From assembly GCF_010723575.1 (NCBI RefSeq), contig NZ_BLKZ01000002.1, positions 930,001 through 994,000 of the forward strand: a DNA stretch of 64,000 bases, given 5' to 3'. The notes under the pieces were generated by a model, which searched no databases, was not told the origin of the DNA, and was given only the letters and a program-made list of their open reading frames with translations. The stretch comes from Mycobacterium bourgelatii. GTDB taxonomy: Bacteria > Actinomycetota > Actinomycetes > Mycobacteriales > Mycobacteriaceae. Each line of letters starts with the position of its first letter. The stretch's first letter is position 1. Of the stretch, positions 24,740-31,845 are shown piece by piece. Position numbers and translations under genes: made by a program.

Positions 24740-25793
24740 TCAAACTTTGAAGCAGCGGATCCTGGGTTCCAACCTAGTCGATCTGCTCACCGGTCCCCAC
24801 GGGGTCGACCGTTACACCGAGCTGGTGGAGCCCACCTGGACCATGGGTCAGGCCCGCGCCAAGGTCGTTGACGTCCGGCGCACCACCCCACGCAGCGTGA
24901 CGCTGACGCTGGCTCCGAACCGCGCCTTCACCGCCGCCCGCACGTTCAAGGCCGGGCAGTACGTCAACCTCGCTGTCGAGATCGACGGCCGCCGGCACGT
25001 GCGGTGCTACTCCCCGGCCAATGCCCAAGGCAGCGCACACCTCGAGCTGACGATCGGCGTCCACGACGGCGGACTGGTCTCGACCTACCTCTACGAGCAG
25101 GCTCGTGTCGGCATGGTGGTGGGCCTCGACGGCGTCGGCGGCGACTTCGTACTGCCGACCGAGCGACCGCGGCGGATTCTCTTCGTCTCCGGCGGCAGCG
25201 GCATCACTCCCGTCATGTCGATGCTGCGCACGCTGGTCGCCGAGCGGCATCCGGGCGAGATCGCGTTCGTGCACTACGCCCGCACCGAGGCGGAGGCGAA
25301 CTACCGCGACGAGCTGGCCGGCATGCCTGGCGTGCGCGTGCTGCGCGGCTACACCCGGTCCGATTCCGGAGACCTGGTTGGCCGCTTCGGCCCGGACCAC
25401 CTGGCGGCCGCCATGCCGTCGCCCGACATGGTGTTCGTCTGCGGACCCACCAGTTTGGTCGAGGCGGTCCGGCAGAACTGTGAAAACGTGTTCACCGAAA
25501 GTTTCGTGCCTCCGGTGTTCGAGCCGCCGGCCAATCCCACGGGTGGTCGAGTGACGTTCGCGGACAGCAAGGTTGACGTCGTCGACGACGGTCGCTCGTT
25601 GCTGGAACAGGCCGAAGCGGCCGGTTTGACGCCGGAGAGCGGCTGCCGCATGGGCATCTGCCACACCTGCACGCGACGCAAGACCTCAGGGACCGTTCGC
25701 AACCTCGTCACCGGTGCGGTGTCGACGGTCCCGGACGACAAAGTGCAGATCTGCGTGTCCGTCCCGTGCGGTGACGTCGAGATCGCGCTCTGA
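24732..25793 (+). CDS. NADPH:ferredoxin-type oxidoreductase, electron donor to the desaturase
   Basis: A 353-residue protein built like Rv3230c, the redox partner of DesA3. Order: FAD-binding barrel with RCYSPAN near residue 95, NADPH domain with VSGGSGITPVMSML, and a C-terminal plant-type [2Fe-2S] domain with CRMGICHTC and a fourth Cys in SVPCG. It passes electrons from NADPH through FAD and the Fe-S cluster to the membrane desaturase encoded 39 bases downstream. The ATG at 24732 has no clear ribosome site and sits in a putative operator; a start 12 codons upstream is possible. Confidence 0.9.
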   Translation: MFTQTLKQRILGSNLVDLLTGPHGVDRYTELVEPTWTMGQARAKVVDVRRTTPRSVTLTLAPNRAFTAARTFKAGQYVNLAVEIDGRRHVRCYSPANAQGSAHLELTIGVHDGGLVSTYLYEQARVGMVVGLDGVGGDFVLPTERPRRILFVSGGSGITPVMSMLRTLVAERHPGEIAFVHYARTEAEANYRDELAGMPGVRVLRGYTRSDSGDLVGRFGPDHLAAAMPSPDMVFVCGPTSLVEAVRQNCENVFTESFVPPVFEPPANPTGGRVTFADSKVDVVDDGRSLLEQAEAAGLTPESGCRMGICHTCTRRKTSGTVRNLVTGAVSTVPDDKVQICVSVPCGDVEIAL

Positions 25794-25832
25794 GACCCCG
25801 AGCAGCCCCAAAAACTTTCAGGAGGGAAAACC

Positions 25833-26936
25833 ATGACAAAGAACAAGATCACCCTGACCAAAGAGCAGGCCGACGCGTTCGGCCGCGAGCTCGACGCCAT
25901 CAGGGACCGGGTGATGGCCGACCTCGGCGCCGAAGACGCCGAGTACATCCGCCGCGTCATCAAGACCCAGCGCGCGCTGGAAGTCGGCGGTCGCGCACTG
26001 CTGTTCCTGCCGCCGTTCTGGCTGTTCGGCACCGGCATGCTGGGCATCGCGAAGATCCTGGACAACATGGAGATCGGCCACAACATCATGCACGGTCAGT
26101 ACGACTGGATGCGTGACCCGACGATCTCCGGCCGGGACTTCGAGTGGGACACCGCGTGCCCGGCCGACCAATGGCGGCACTCGCACAACTACATGCACCA
26201 CACCCACACCAACATCGTGGGAATGGACCGTGACATCGGCTACGGCATCATCCGGATGAGCGAGGACCAGCCCTGGGAGAAGTACTACCTGGGGAACCCG
26301 ATATACGCATTCCTGCTGATGGTGTTGTTCCAGTACGGTGTTGCGCTGCACGAACTGGAAACCGAGCGGCTCCGCGCCCACGAGATCAAGCTGCGCGACA
26401 AGCGCGACACCTTGAAAGAGATCTGGAAGAAGACCCGTCGGCAGACGCTCAAGGACTACGTCGCCTTCCCGCTGCTGGCAGGCCCGTTCGCGCCCTTCGT
26501 CTTCACCGGCAATCTCACCGCCAACCTGATGCGCAACGTGTGGTCGTACATGATCATCTTCTGCGGCCACTTCCCGGACGGCACACAGGAATTCACCGTC
26601 GAGGAGACTCAGGACGAGTCCCGCGGCCAGTGGTACTTCCGCCAGGTGCTGGGTTCGGCGAACCTGACCGGAGGCAAGACGTTCCACCTGCTGTCGGGCA
26701 ACCTGTCGCACCAGATCGAGCACCACCTGTTCCCCGACATGCCGGCCCGGCGATACGCCGAGATCGCGCCCGAGGTGCAGGAGATCTGCGAGCGCTACGG
26801 CATCCCCTACAACAAGGGCCCGCTGCTCAAGCAGTTCGGCACCGTCGTCCGCAAGATCGTCCGGCTCTCGTTCCCTGACTCGCTGCGGCCGTCGGCCCGC
26901 GCCGAGAAGGCCAGCACGGAACTCGTCGCCGCTTAA
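25833..26936 (+). CDS. Membrane acyl-CoA/fatty acid desaturase (DesA3-like)
   Basis: A 367-residue di-iron desaturase. The three histidine boxes are intact: His83-x3-His87 (HNIMH), His118-x3-His122-His123 (HNYMHH) and His293-x3-His297-His298 (HQIEHH). Hydrophobic segments flank them. AGGAGGG lies 7 bases before the ATG. It resembles Rv3229c (DesA3, stearoyl-CoA delta-9 desaturase) but lacks that protein's long basic C-terminal tail, so it is likely a paralog. With the upstream reductase it forms a two-component system, probably controlled by the divergent TetR. The position and chain length of the double bond are not predictable. Confidence 0.92.
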   Translation: MTKNKITLTKEQADAFGRELDAIRDRVMADLGAEDAEYIRRVIKTQRALEVGGRALLFLPPFWLFGTGMLGIAKILDNMEIGHNIMHGQYDWMRDPTISGRDFEWDTACPADQWRHSHNYMHHTHTNIVGMDRDIGYGIIRMSEDQPWEKYYLGNPIYAFLLMVLFQYGVALHELETERLRAHEIKLRDKRDTLKEIWKKTRRQTLKDYVAFPLLAGPFAPFVFTGNLTANLMRNVWSYMIIFCGHFPDGTQEFTVEETQDESRGQWYFRQVLGSANLTGGKTFHLLSGNLSHQIEHHLFPDMPARRYAEIAPEVQEICERYGIPYNKGPLLKQFGTVVRKIVRLSFPDSLRPSARAEKASTELVAA

Positions 26937-26947
26937 TCGGCGGCGTC

Positions 26948-27008
26948 ATCGAGACCGCGCCCAGGGTGTGTCATTTCGGCATCGGGTCACCCTGGACGCG
27001 GTCTCGAT
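26948..27008. terminator. Long inverted repeat downstream of the desaturase operon
   Basis: 21-base arms at 26948-26968 and 26988-27008 with a single mismatch and a 19-base spacer. It starts 11 bases after the desaturase stop. The stem would terminate or stabilise that transcript before the SRPBCC gene beginning at 27035. Confidence 0.6.
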
Positions 27009-27034
27009 TCGTTTGTCGGGGGGACAATGAACCT

Positions 27035-27550
27035 GTGGAATGGACCGGCGCGCGCTACGCGGACAACCCGACGGTGGAAGCCTCGACATGGATCGACGCT
27101 GAACCGCTGAGAGTGTGGAGCCTGGTCTCGGACATCGAGCTGATGCCGACCCTGAGTAGCGAACTGCAGTCGGTCGAGTGGGTCGAGGGCGCCACCGGAC
27201 CCAAGCTCGGCGCCCGCTTCGTCGGGCACAACAGTCACGATGCGTTCGGCGAATGGAGCACCACCTCCCAGGTCGTGGCTTGTGACCAGCCGCGCGAGTT
27301 CGCCTGGGCGGTCGGTAATCCCGAATACCCCTCGGCGACATGGCGATTCGTGCTGACCCCGCGGGACGGCGGTACGGTCTTGACCTACTGGATGCAGATG
27401 GGCCCGGGTCGGTCGGGTTTGTCGATGGCGATTGACGCAATGCCCGACAAGGAACAAAAGATCGTCTTCGTGCGGCTGCGGGAGTTCGAGACCGCGATCG
27501 GCATGACCCTGGCGTCCATCAAGAGGCTCGCCGAGCACGGGGTGCGTTGA
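27035..27550 (+). CDS. SRPBCC (START/polyketide-cyclase fold) protein
   Basis: 171 residues starting with GTG at 27035 after GGGGGACA. Seen: ASTWIDAEPLRVWSLVSDIELMP (first strand and helices of the hydrophobic pocket), GARFVGHNSHDAFGEWSTTSQV and FAWAVGNPEYPSATWRF. The fold binds hydrophobic ligands and often assists lipid or polyketide modification. Its TGA overlaps the ATG of the following luciferase-like gene by one base, so the two are translationally coupled. The ligand is unknown. Confidence 0.82.
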   Translation: MEWTGARYADNPTVEASTWIDAEPLRVWSLVSDIELMPTLSSELQSVEWVEGATGPKLGARFVGHNSHDAFGEWSTTSQVVACDQPREFAWAVGNPEYPSATWRFVLTPRDGGTVLTYWMQMGPGRSGLSMAIDAMPDKEQKIVFVRLREFETAIGMTLASIKRLAEHGVR

Positions 27551-28590
27551 TGCGGACCGCGACGACGGTCGAACTGTCAACGGGCGCTGGGGAAGTGGTC
27601 GAGTTCGCGGTCGAAGCCGAAAAGCTGGGTCTGGACGTGTGCTGGGTCGCCGAGGCCTGGGGTACGGATGCGCCGTCGGCACTGGGCTACATCGCGGCGC
27701 GGACCAGTCGCATGCTGCTGGGTTCGGGCGTCCTGCAGGTCGGCACCCGATCCCCGGTTGCCGTCGCGCAGACCGCGATCACGCTGTCCAACCTGTCGTC
27801 CGGCCGTTTCCTGCTCGGACTGGGCGCCTCCGGGCCGCAGGTGATCGAGGGCCTGCACGGGGTGTCGTTCGCGCGGCCGCTGGCGCGCGTCGCCGAAACC
27901 GTCGAGATCGTCCGACAGGTGTTCGCCGGCGGCAAGATCTCGTATTCCGGCAAGGAGTTCCAGATTCCGCGGCCCGGCGGGGAGGCCAAGCCGATGCGGT
28001 TGTCGACGCGGCCGGAACACGCCATCCCCATCTACCTGGCCACCCTGTCACCCGCGATGCTGCGACTGACCGGCAAGATCGCCGACGGCTGGCTGGGCAC
28101 CAGCTTTGTTCCCGAGGGCGCCGGCAACGCCTATTTCGCGCACCTAGACGAGGGCCTCGCGGCCGCTGGACGAACCCGCGCCGACATCGACGTCTGCCAG
28201 GGCGCCGAAGTCGCGTTCGCCTCCGACGGGGACGAACTGCGCACCATGGTTGCCGCGCGGAAGTCGGAACTGGCGTTCAGTCTCGGCGGGATGGGCTCGG
28301 CCAGTACGAATTTCTACAACCAGGCCTACAGCCGACAGGGTTGGGCCGAGGTGGCCGATTTGGTGCGACAGCGTTGGCAAAGCGGCAACCGGGATGGTGC
28401 CGCGGCGTTGGTGACCGACGAAATGGTGCTGGCCACAACGCTTATCGGCACCGAGGAGATGGTCCGGACACGCCTCGCGACGTGGCGAGACGCGGGGGTG
28501 GACACGGTGCGCCTGTATCCGGCGGGCGACACGCTCGACGCCAAACTCGCGACGCTGGGCCGGGCCATTGAACTCGTGCGTCAAACGTGA
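27550..28590 (+). CDS. LLM-class F420-dependent oxidoreductase
   Basis: A 346-residue TIM-barrel flavin/F420 enzyme. VCWVAEAWGTDAPSALGYIA near the N-terminus, RTSRMLLGSGVLQVGTRSP, RFLLGLGASGPQVIEGLHG and LRLTGKIADGWLGTSF are hallmarks of the mycobacterial F420 LLM group. It probably reduces or oxidises a hydrophobic carbonyl or alcohol using F420. Coupled to the SRPBCC gene, which may present its substrate; this pairing is inference. Convergent with DUF1214, separated by a perfect 58-bp palindrome. Confidence 0.88.
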   Translation: MRTATTVELSTGAGEVVEFAVEAEKLGLDVCWVAEAWGTDAPSALGYIAARTSRMLLGSGVLQVGTRSPVAVAQTAITLSNLSSGRFLLGLGASGPQVIEGLHGVSFARPLARVAETVEIVRQVFAGGKISYSGKEFQIPRPGGEAKPMRLSTRPEHAIPIYLATLSPAMLRLTGKIADGWLGTSFVPEGAGNAYFAHLDEGLAAAGRTRADIDVCQGAEVAFASDGDELRTMVAARKSELAFSLGGMGSASTNFYNQAYSRQGWAEVADLVRQRWQSGNRDGAAALVTDEMVLATTLIGTEEMVRTRLATWRDAGVDTVRLYPAGDTLDAKLATLGRAIELVRQT

Positions 28591-28598
28591 ACTCCTGC

Positions 28599-28656
28599 CG
28601 AGCAGACGCAAACTCGTACGTTTCGGGCCCGAAACGTACGAGTTTGCGTCTGCTCG
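28599..28656. repeat. Perfect 58-bp palindrome, GAGCAGACGCAAACTCGTA family, copy 2
   Basis: 28599-28627 and 28628-28656 are exact reverse complements with no spacer; the centre is GGGCCC. It fills the gap between two convergent stop codons (28590 and 28661). The outer 21 bases match copies 1 and 3 of the family. Confidence 0.92.
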
Positions 28657-28660
28657 CGGG

Positions 28661-29773
28661 CTAAGTTGCGCTGGTCGGCGCGTCCGAGGCCTTGACGAGT
28701 TGCACCTCGGGGCGTCCGGGAACCTCGTCGGCCAGGAACCACCGGAACGCGAGGTTGCCGCGCGGATAGCCCAGCGTCGACAGCGAATTCGGGTGGGCGG
28801 TTATCTGGTTCGACAGCACGACCGTGACGGACCCATCGCTGTTGGGTGCCGCGCTGTGGTTGTTGAGCGAGGAGCGGGCGGCGGGATCCTGCGGGTCGCC
28901 GTAGGTGGCCATGAACTGGTTCCACACCACCAGGTTCCAGAACCTGCACGACGGCGGCCGGTGCGTGATGACCAACGCTTCGTCGTCCTCAAGCACAAAG
29001 CTGCCGTAGCAGTAGCAGGCGTCGCGTGCCGACCAGCCGAAGTTGGCGTCGGGCACCTGGTAAGGCTCGGCGAATTGGTTTGCGGTATGAGCGATTTCGT
29101 GTCCCAGCCCGTGCTGATCGTCGGCGCGCGCGCCGACCGGTAGCGGCACGATGGCAAACATCATCCGCACCCAGGCGGCGGCGGCTCGCAGCCTGGCGGC
29201 CGTCTCGGCGTCGCCGTGGCGGATCGGCTCCGGGTCGTCGAGTGCCTCGATGTTCCAGGCGATCGGCCGCCCGGTCAGCGGATGCGCCTGGTAGTCGCGG
29301 GTCATCAACACGGCCGCGTCGGGCGTCGGCGGAAATTCGAACGAGAAGTTGCCATCGGCGTCGATGTCCAGATCGGTGTCTCGCACGATCGCAACGATGC
29401 GATCCGACCACGCGCCCGGCGCCGGCTCGTTGTAGGCAGTGACCGAAAAGTACACGCTGTCGCCCTTGTTGCCGCTGATCCGGTACCGCCGCTTCGGATC
29501 CACCGGGCACATGAAGTAGTACGCATCGGTGTTGTCGCCGCCCCAGCGACGGTCGCGGCGAAACGGGGTATTCACCGCGACGAACTGCGGCCGACCCGGT
29601 TCAGGGAACAGGTACGTGTCGAACGCGACGCCCAATGTGGTGGCGAGCATGCGGTAGCCGTCGGCGATGTGGCGGTCATCGGTCACCGCGCGGTCGCCCT
29701 CGAGGAAGGAGCGGTCGAGGTCGCCGAGGGTGGCCAGCAACTCCTGCCATGCGGCCGTCGATTCGTGCGTCAT
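28661..29773 (-). CDS. DUF1214-domain protein
   Basis: 370 residues. The C-terminal third, with CRFWNLVVWNQFMAT, SLNNHSAAPNSDGSVTVVLS and RGNLAFRWFLADE, is the DUF1214 fold; the N-terminal part has GDSVYFSVTAYNEP and FEFPPTPDAAVLM. There is no signal peptide. In mycobacteria such genes often neighbour TetR and sulfotransferase genes. Here the IS110 element sits directly upstream. Without it, the start codon would overlap the TetR stop (ATGA), so this was the second gene of a TetR operon. The element's end restores a TAAGGA ribosome site in front of the ATG. The function is unknown. Confidence 0.83.
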   Translation of the reverse strand: MTHESTAAWQELLATLGDLDRSFLEGDRAVTDDRHIADGYRMLATTLGVAFDTYLFPEPGRPQFVAVNTPFRRDRRWGGDNTDAYYFMCPVDPKRRYRISGNKGDSVYFSVTAYNEPAPGAWSDRIVAIVRDTDLDIDADGNFSFEFPPTPDAAVLMTRDYQAHPLTGRPIAWNIEALDDPEPIRHGDAETAARLRAAAAWVRMMFAIVPLPVGARADDQHGLGHEIAHTANQFAEPYQVPDANFGWSARDACYCYGSFVLEDDEALVITHRPPSCRFWNLVVWNQFMATYGDPQDPAARSSLNNHSAAPNSDGSVTVVLSNQITAHPNSLSTLGYPRGNLAFRWFLADEVPGRPEVQLVKASDAPTSAT

Positions 29774-29778
29774 GCGCT

Positions 29779-29786
29779 GATTCCTT
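29779..29786. repeat. Left copy of the 8-bp sequence shared by both IS junctions
   Basis: GATTCCTT occurs here and at 31251-31258. Because IS110 elements recombine at a short common core, the exact crossover within these 8 bases cannot be fixed. Confidence 0.8.
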
Positions 29787-29812
29787 AGGGTTGTAGGGGT
29801 CTGGGATTGGAT

Positions 29813-29982
29813 GTCCTGGATGCTCAGGACGGTGGGGTGTGGCTAATGCGTTGTTGCAACGGTTGTTGCTTGAAAGGAATGGCCGCCCCGCCGTTTTGGA
29901 CGGTCCTGGCCACTGATTGAGATCTGACGCGTGATTGATGACGCTGCTCTAAGGACCTGTTGGCGGGGTTGTCCTTGGGGAC
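29813..29982 (+). ncRNA. Candidate IS110 bridge RNA
   Basis: 5' stem-loop: 29813-29818 pairs perfectly with 29825-29830. Target loop: 29831-29839 pairs with 29884-29892 (9 bp, two G-U), enclosing an internal loop topped by the hairpin 29856-29860/29865-29869. The left strand has 29846-29853, matching the left target 29772-29779 (7 of 8, the other G-U compatible). The right strand has 29869-29880, complementary to the right target 31252-31263 (11 pairs and one G-U). Donor loop: 29916-29923 equals the element right end 31246-31253; 29946-29955 is complementary to the left end 29782-29791 (two G-U). Order and polarity agree with the IS621 model. The 3' end is a guess, placed at the GTCC-TTGG-GGAC hairpin (29971-29982). 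Confidence 0.75.
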
Positions 29983-31218
29983 TGCAACGTCAGGAGTAGC
30001 GGTATGGCCGAAACGGACCGGGTGTGGGTGGGTATCGATGTTGGTAAGTCCACGCATCATGCGTGCGCGATCGATCACGCCGGAAACGTGGCGTGGTCGA
30101 AGAAGATCCCAAACGAACAGGCTGCGATCGAAGCGTTGATCGCTCTGGCCGGTGGGACTGCTCACCGGGTGGTGTGGGGGATTGATTTGACCTCGCCGCC
30201 GGCGGCGCTGCTGATCGCCACGCTGCTGAGCTCCAAAGCTGCGGTGGTGTATGTGCCGGGCCGCACGGTCAATACGATGAGTCACGCGTTCCGCGGTGAA
30301 GGCAAGACCGACGCCAAAGACGCTCGCGTGATCGCCGAAACCGCTCGGCTGCGACGAGATCTGTCCCCGGTCGTACCCGGCGACGACCTGGTGGCCGAAT
30401 TGCGGTCGCTGACTGCATACCGCTCGGATCTGATGGCTGACTGGGTGCGTGGCGTAAACCGGCTGCGTTCGATGCTCACCGCCATCTTCCCTGCCCTGGA
30501 AGCCGCCTTCGACTACTCGACCCGCGCTCCGTTGATCCTGGTGTCCAATATGTGCACCCCAGCTGAAATCCGGTTGGCGAAAAGAACTGGAGTGATTAAG
30601 CACCTTCGGAAACGCCAGGCGTGGCCCACCGGAATCGAGGTGATCGCTGACAAGGCCGTCGCTGCCGCAGCAGGGCAGACGATCACCCTTCCCGGCGAAG
30701 CCGGAACCGCCGGGCTCATCAAACAGCTCGCAGCGCGGCTGCTGGATCTGGATCGCCAGATCAAGGACATTGACAAGCAGATCACCAAGAAATTCCGTGA
30801 GCATCCCAGCGCCGCCATCATCGAGTCGATGCCCGGTATGGGACCACATCTGGGTGCCGAGTTCATTGTGATCACCGGCGGCAACATGGCCGCGTTCACC
30901 AACGCGGGCCGGCTGGCATCGTTCGCCGGATTGGTGCCCGTGCCCCGAGATTCGGGGCGTATCACTGGCAATCTGCACCGACCCAAGCGCTACAACCGCC
31001 GGTTGCGCCGCGTGTTCTACCTCGCGGCACTGTCCAGCCTCAAGATCGAAGGCCCCTCGCGAGCTTTCTACGATCGCAAGAGATCCGAGAACCGTATCCA
31101 CACCCAGGCCCTGCTTGCCCTGGCACGCCGCCATGTCGATGTTTTGTGGGCACTGCTGCGCGAGAACCGAACCTGGCAACCCCAGCAACCCTCGGCCGCG
31201 GCCGCCTGACCCACTCAC
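29824..31218 (-). other. Long antisense reading frame inside the IS (hed-like), uncertain
   Basis: A 464-codon frame runs opposite the transposase from GTG 31216-31218 to a stop at 29824, wholly inside the element. Its GTG overlaps the TAG that ends the TetR-IS fusion frame (TAGTG), so re-initiation would be possible. IS900 is known to carry an antisense gene, hed, expressed when insertion places it behind host signals. Shadow frames of this length are common in GC-rich coding DNA, and I see no recognisable domain, so coding status is open. Confidence 0.3.
30004..31209 (+). CDS. IS110-family transposase (bridge-RNA-guided recombinase)
   Basis: 401 residues; the ATG at 30004 follows AGGAG (29992-29996). 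The N-terminal RuvC-like DEDD domain has Asp12 (VGIDVGKSTHHA), Asp61 (WGIDLTS, Asp replacing the usual Glu), Asp103 and Asp106 (GKTDAKDARVIAETARL). The C-terminal Tnp domain has ESMPGMGPHLGAEF and RLASFAGLVPVPRDSG; Ser306 in RLASFAGL is the likely nucleophile. No frameshift or stop interrupts it, so the element may be active. It resembles the IS900/IS901 transposases. Confidence 0.95.
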   Translation: MAETDRVWVGIDVGKSTHHACAIDHAGNVAWSKKIPNEQAAIEALIALAGGTAHRVVWGIDLTSPPAALLIATLLSSKAAVVYVPGRTVNTMSHAFRGEGKTDAKDARVIAETARLRRDLSPVVPGDDLVAELRSLTAYRSDLMADWVRGVNRLRSMLTAIFPALEAAFDYSTRAPLILVSNMCTPAEIRLAKRTGVIKHLRKRQAWPTGIEVIADKAVAAAAGQTITLPGEAGTAGLIKQLAARLLDLDRQIKDIDKQITKKFREHPSAAIIESMPGMGPHLGAEFIVITGGNMAAFTNAGRLASFAGLVPVPRDSGRITGNLHRPKRYNRRLRRVFYLAALSSLKIEGPSRAFYDRKRSENRIHTQALLALARRHVDVLWALLRENRTWQPQQPSAAAA

Positions 31219-31817
31219 TAAGCGTCCTTACCGCTTGACACGCTCATTGAGATTCCTTTCAGGAGCAACGTGGTGGTCCGATGGACCCAGGCGTCGTCGA
31301 GTTCGGCGCCGCGGGTAAGCAGGGCGATCAACGTGAGGCCGGCGATCGCCTCGGCCAGGTCGGTGGCGCGCACACCGGGACGGACCTCGCCCCGGGCCGC
31401 GGCGCCGTCGAGCCACTCGGCAAGGCCCCCGGCAAAAATGCCGCCGAAACGTTTCAGCAGGGCCGAATGCAAGGTTGGGTCCGCCGCCATCTCGCCGATC
31501 AACCCGGGCAGGGCCGCTCTGGCGGCGGGCGTCGTCAGAACCGCCAAGGTCCGGCGCACCATCTCGGCCAGATCTTCGTGCAGCGACCCCGTGCCGGGGA
31601 TCTCGGTAGCGGTGCCGATCGGGAACACGGCCTCGTGCACCAGGTGGGCCTTGCTCGGCCAGCGCCGGTAAATGGCGGGCTTGCTGGTCCCGGCGCGTTT
31701 GGCGATCGCCGCGACCGAAAGCTTCGGATAGCCGGTTTCGGCCAGCAGCTCGACCGTGGCGGACAGTACGGCACCGTCGATACGCGGATCGCGCGGTCGG
31801 CCAAAGTCTACAACCAT
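31218..31817 (-). CDS. TetR-family regulator with IS-derived C-terminus
   Basis: 199 residues from ATG 31815-31817. The helix-turn-helix is KLSVAAIAKRAGTSKPAIYRRWPSK split across residues 32-56; a TetR_C-type ligand domain follows (HEDLAEMVRRTLAVL to TLLLKGI). The last residues, SMSVSSGKDA, are read from the right end of the IS. The reconstructed native end would be KGISA followed by TGA, so only about nine residues were added. Divergent from the sulfotransferase gene with 28 bases between starts, and an operator-like dyad lies in that gap. It probably represses itself, DUF1214 and the sulfotransferase. Confidence 0.85.
   Translation of the reverse strand: MVVDFGRPRDPRIDGAVLSATVELLAETGYPKLSVAAIAKRAGTSKPAIYRRWPSKAHLVHEAVFPIGTATEIPGTGSLHEDLAEMVRRTLAVLTTPAARAALPGLIGEMAADPTLHSALLKRFGGIFAGGLAEWLDGAAARGEVRPGVRATDLAEAIAGLTLIALLTRGAELDDAWVHRTTTLLLKGISMSVSSGKDA
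31251..31258. repeat. Right copy of the 8-bp sequence shared by both IS junctions
   Basis: GATTCCTT, identical to 29779-29786. It continues as TTTCAGG in the TetR gene, the sequence complementary to the right target guide of the candidate bridge RNA. Confidence 0.8.
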
Positions 31818-31820
31818 TAC

Positions 31821-31835
31821 GTGACTCAGAGTAAC
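31821..31835. promoter_or_regulatory. Candidate TetR operator between TetR and sulfotransferase genes
   Basis: GTGACTC-A-GAGTAAC is a 15-base dyad with one mismatched pair, in the middle of the 28-base divergent gap. TAACAT at 31832-31837 is a -10 candidate 8 bases before the sulfotransferase GTG, so a bound regulator would cover the promoter. Confidence 0.5.
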
Positions 31836-31845
31836 ATAAGTCGAT

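Larger units (their letters stand above)
29787..31258 (+). mobile_element. IS110-family insertion sequence, 1472 bp, IS900/IS901-like
   Basis: Boundaries come from the shared GATTCCTT and from flank reconstruction: joining 29786 directly to 31259 regenerates an uninterrupted TetR gene ending in an ATGA overlap with DUF1214. Size and the 401-codon transposase fit the mycobacterial IS900/IS901 group (sizes from memory). There are no terminal inverted repeats, as usual for IS110. The left 217 bases are non-coding and hold a bridge-RNA-like structure. The insertion lies between the ribosome site and the start codon of DUF1214, the site type known for IS900. Confidence 0.9.

Noticed and set aside
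29787..31258. Naming the element IS900 or IS901
   Set aside because: Length and transposase size fit that group, but identity needs a database comparison that I cannot run.
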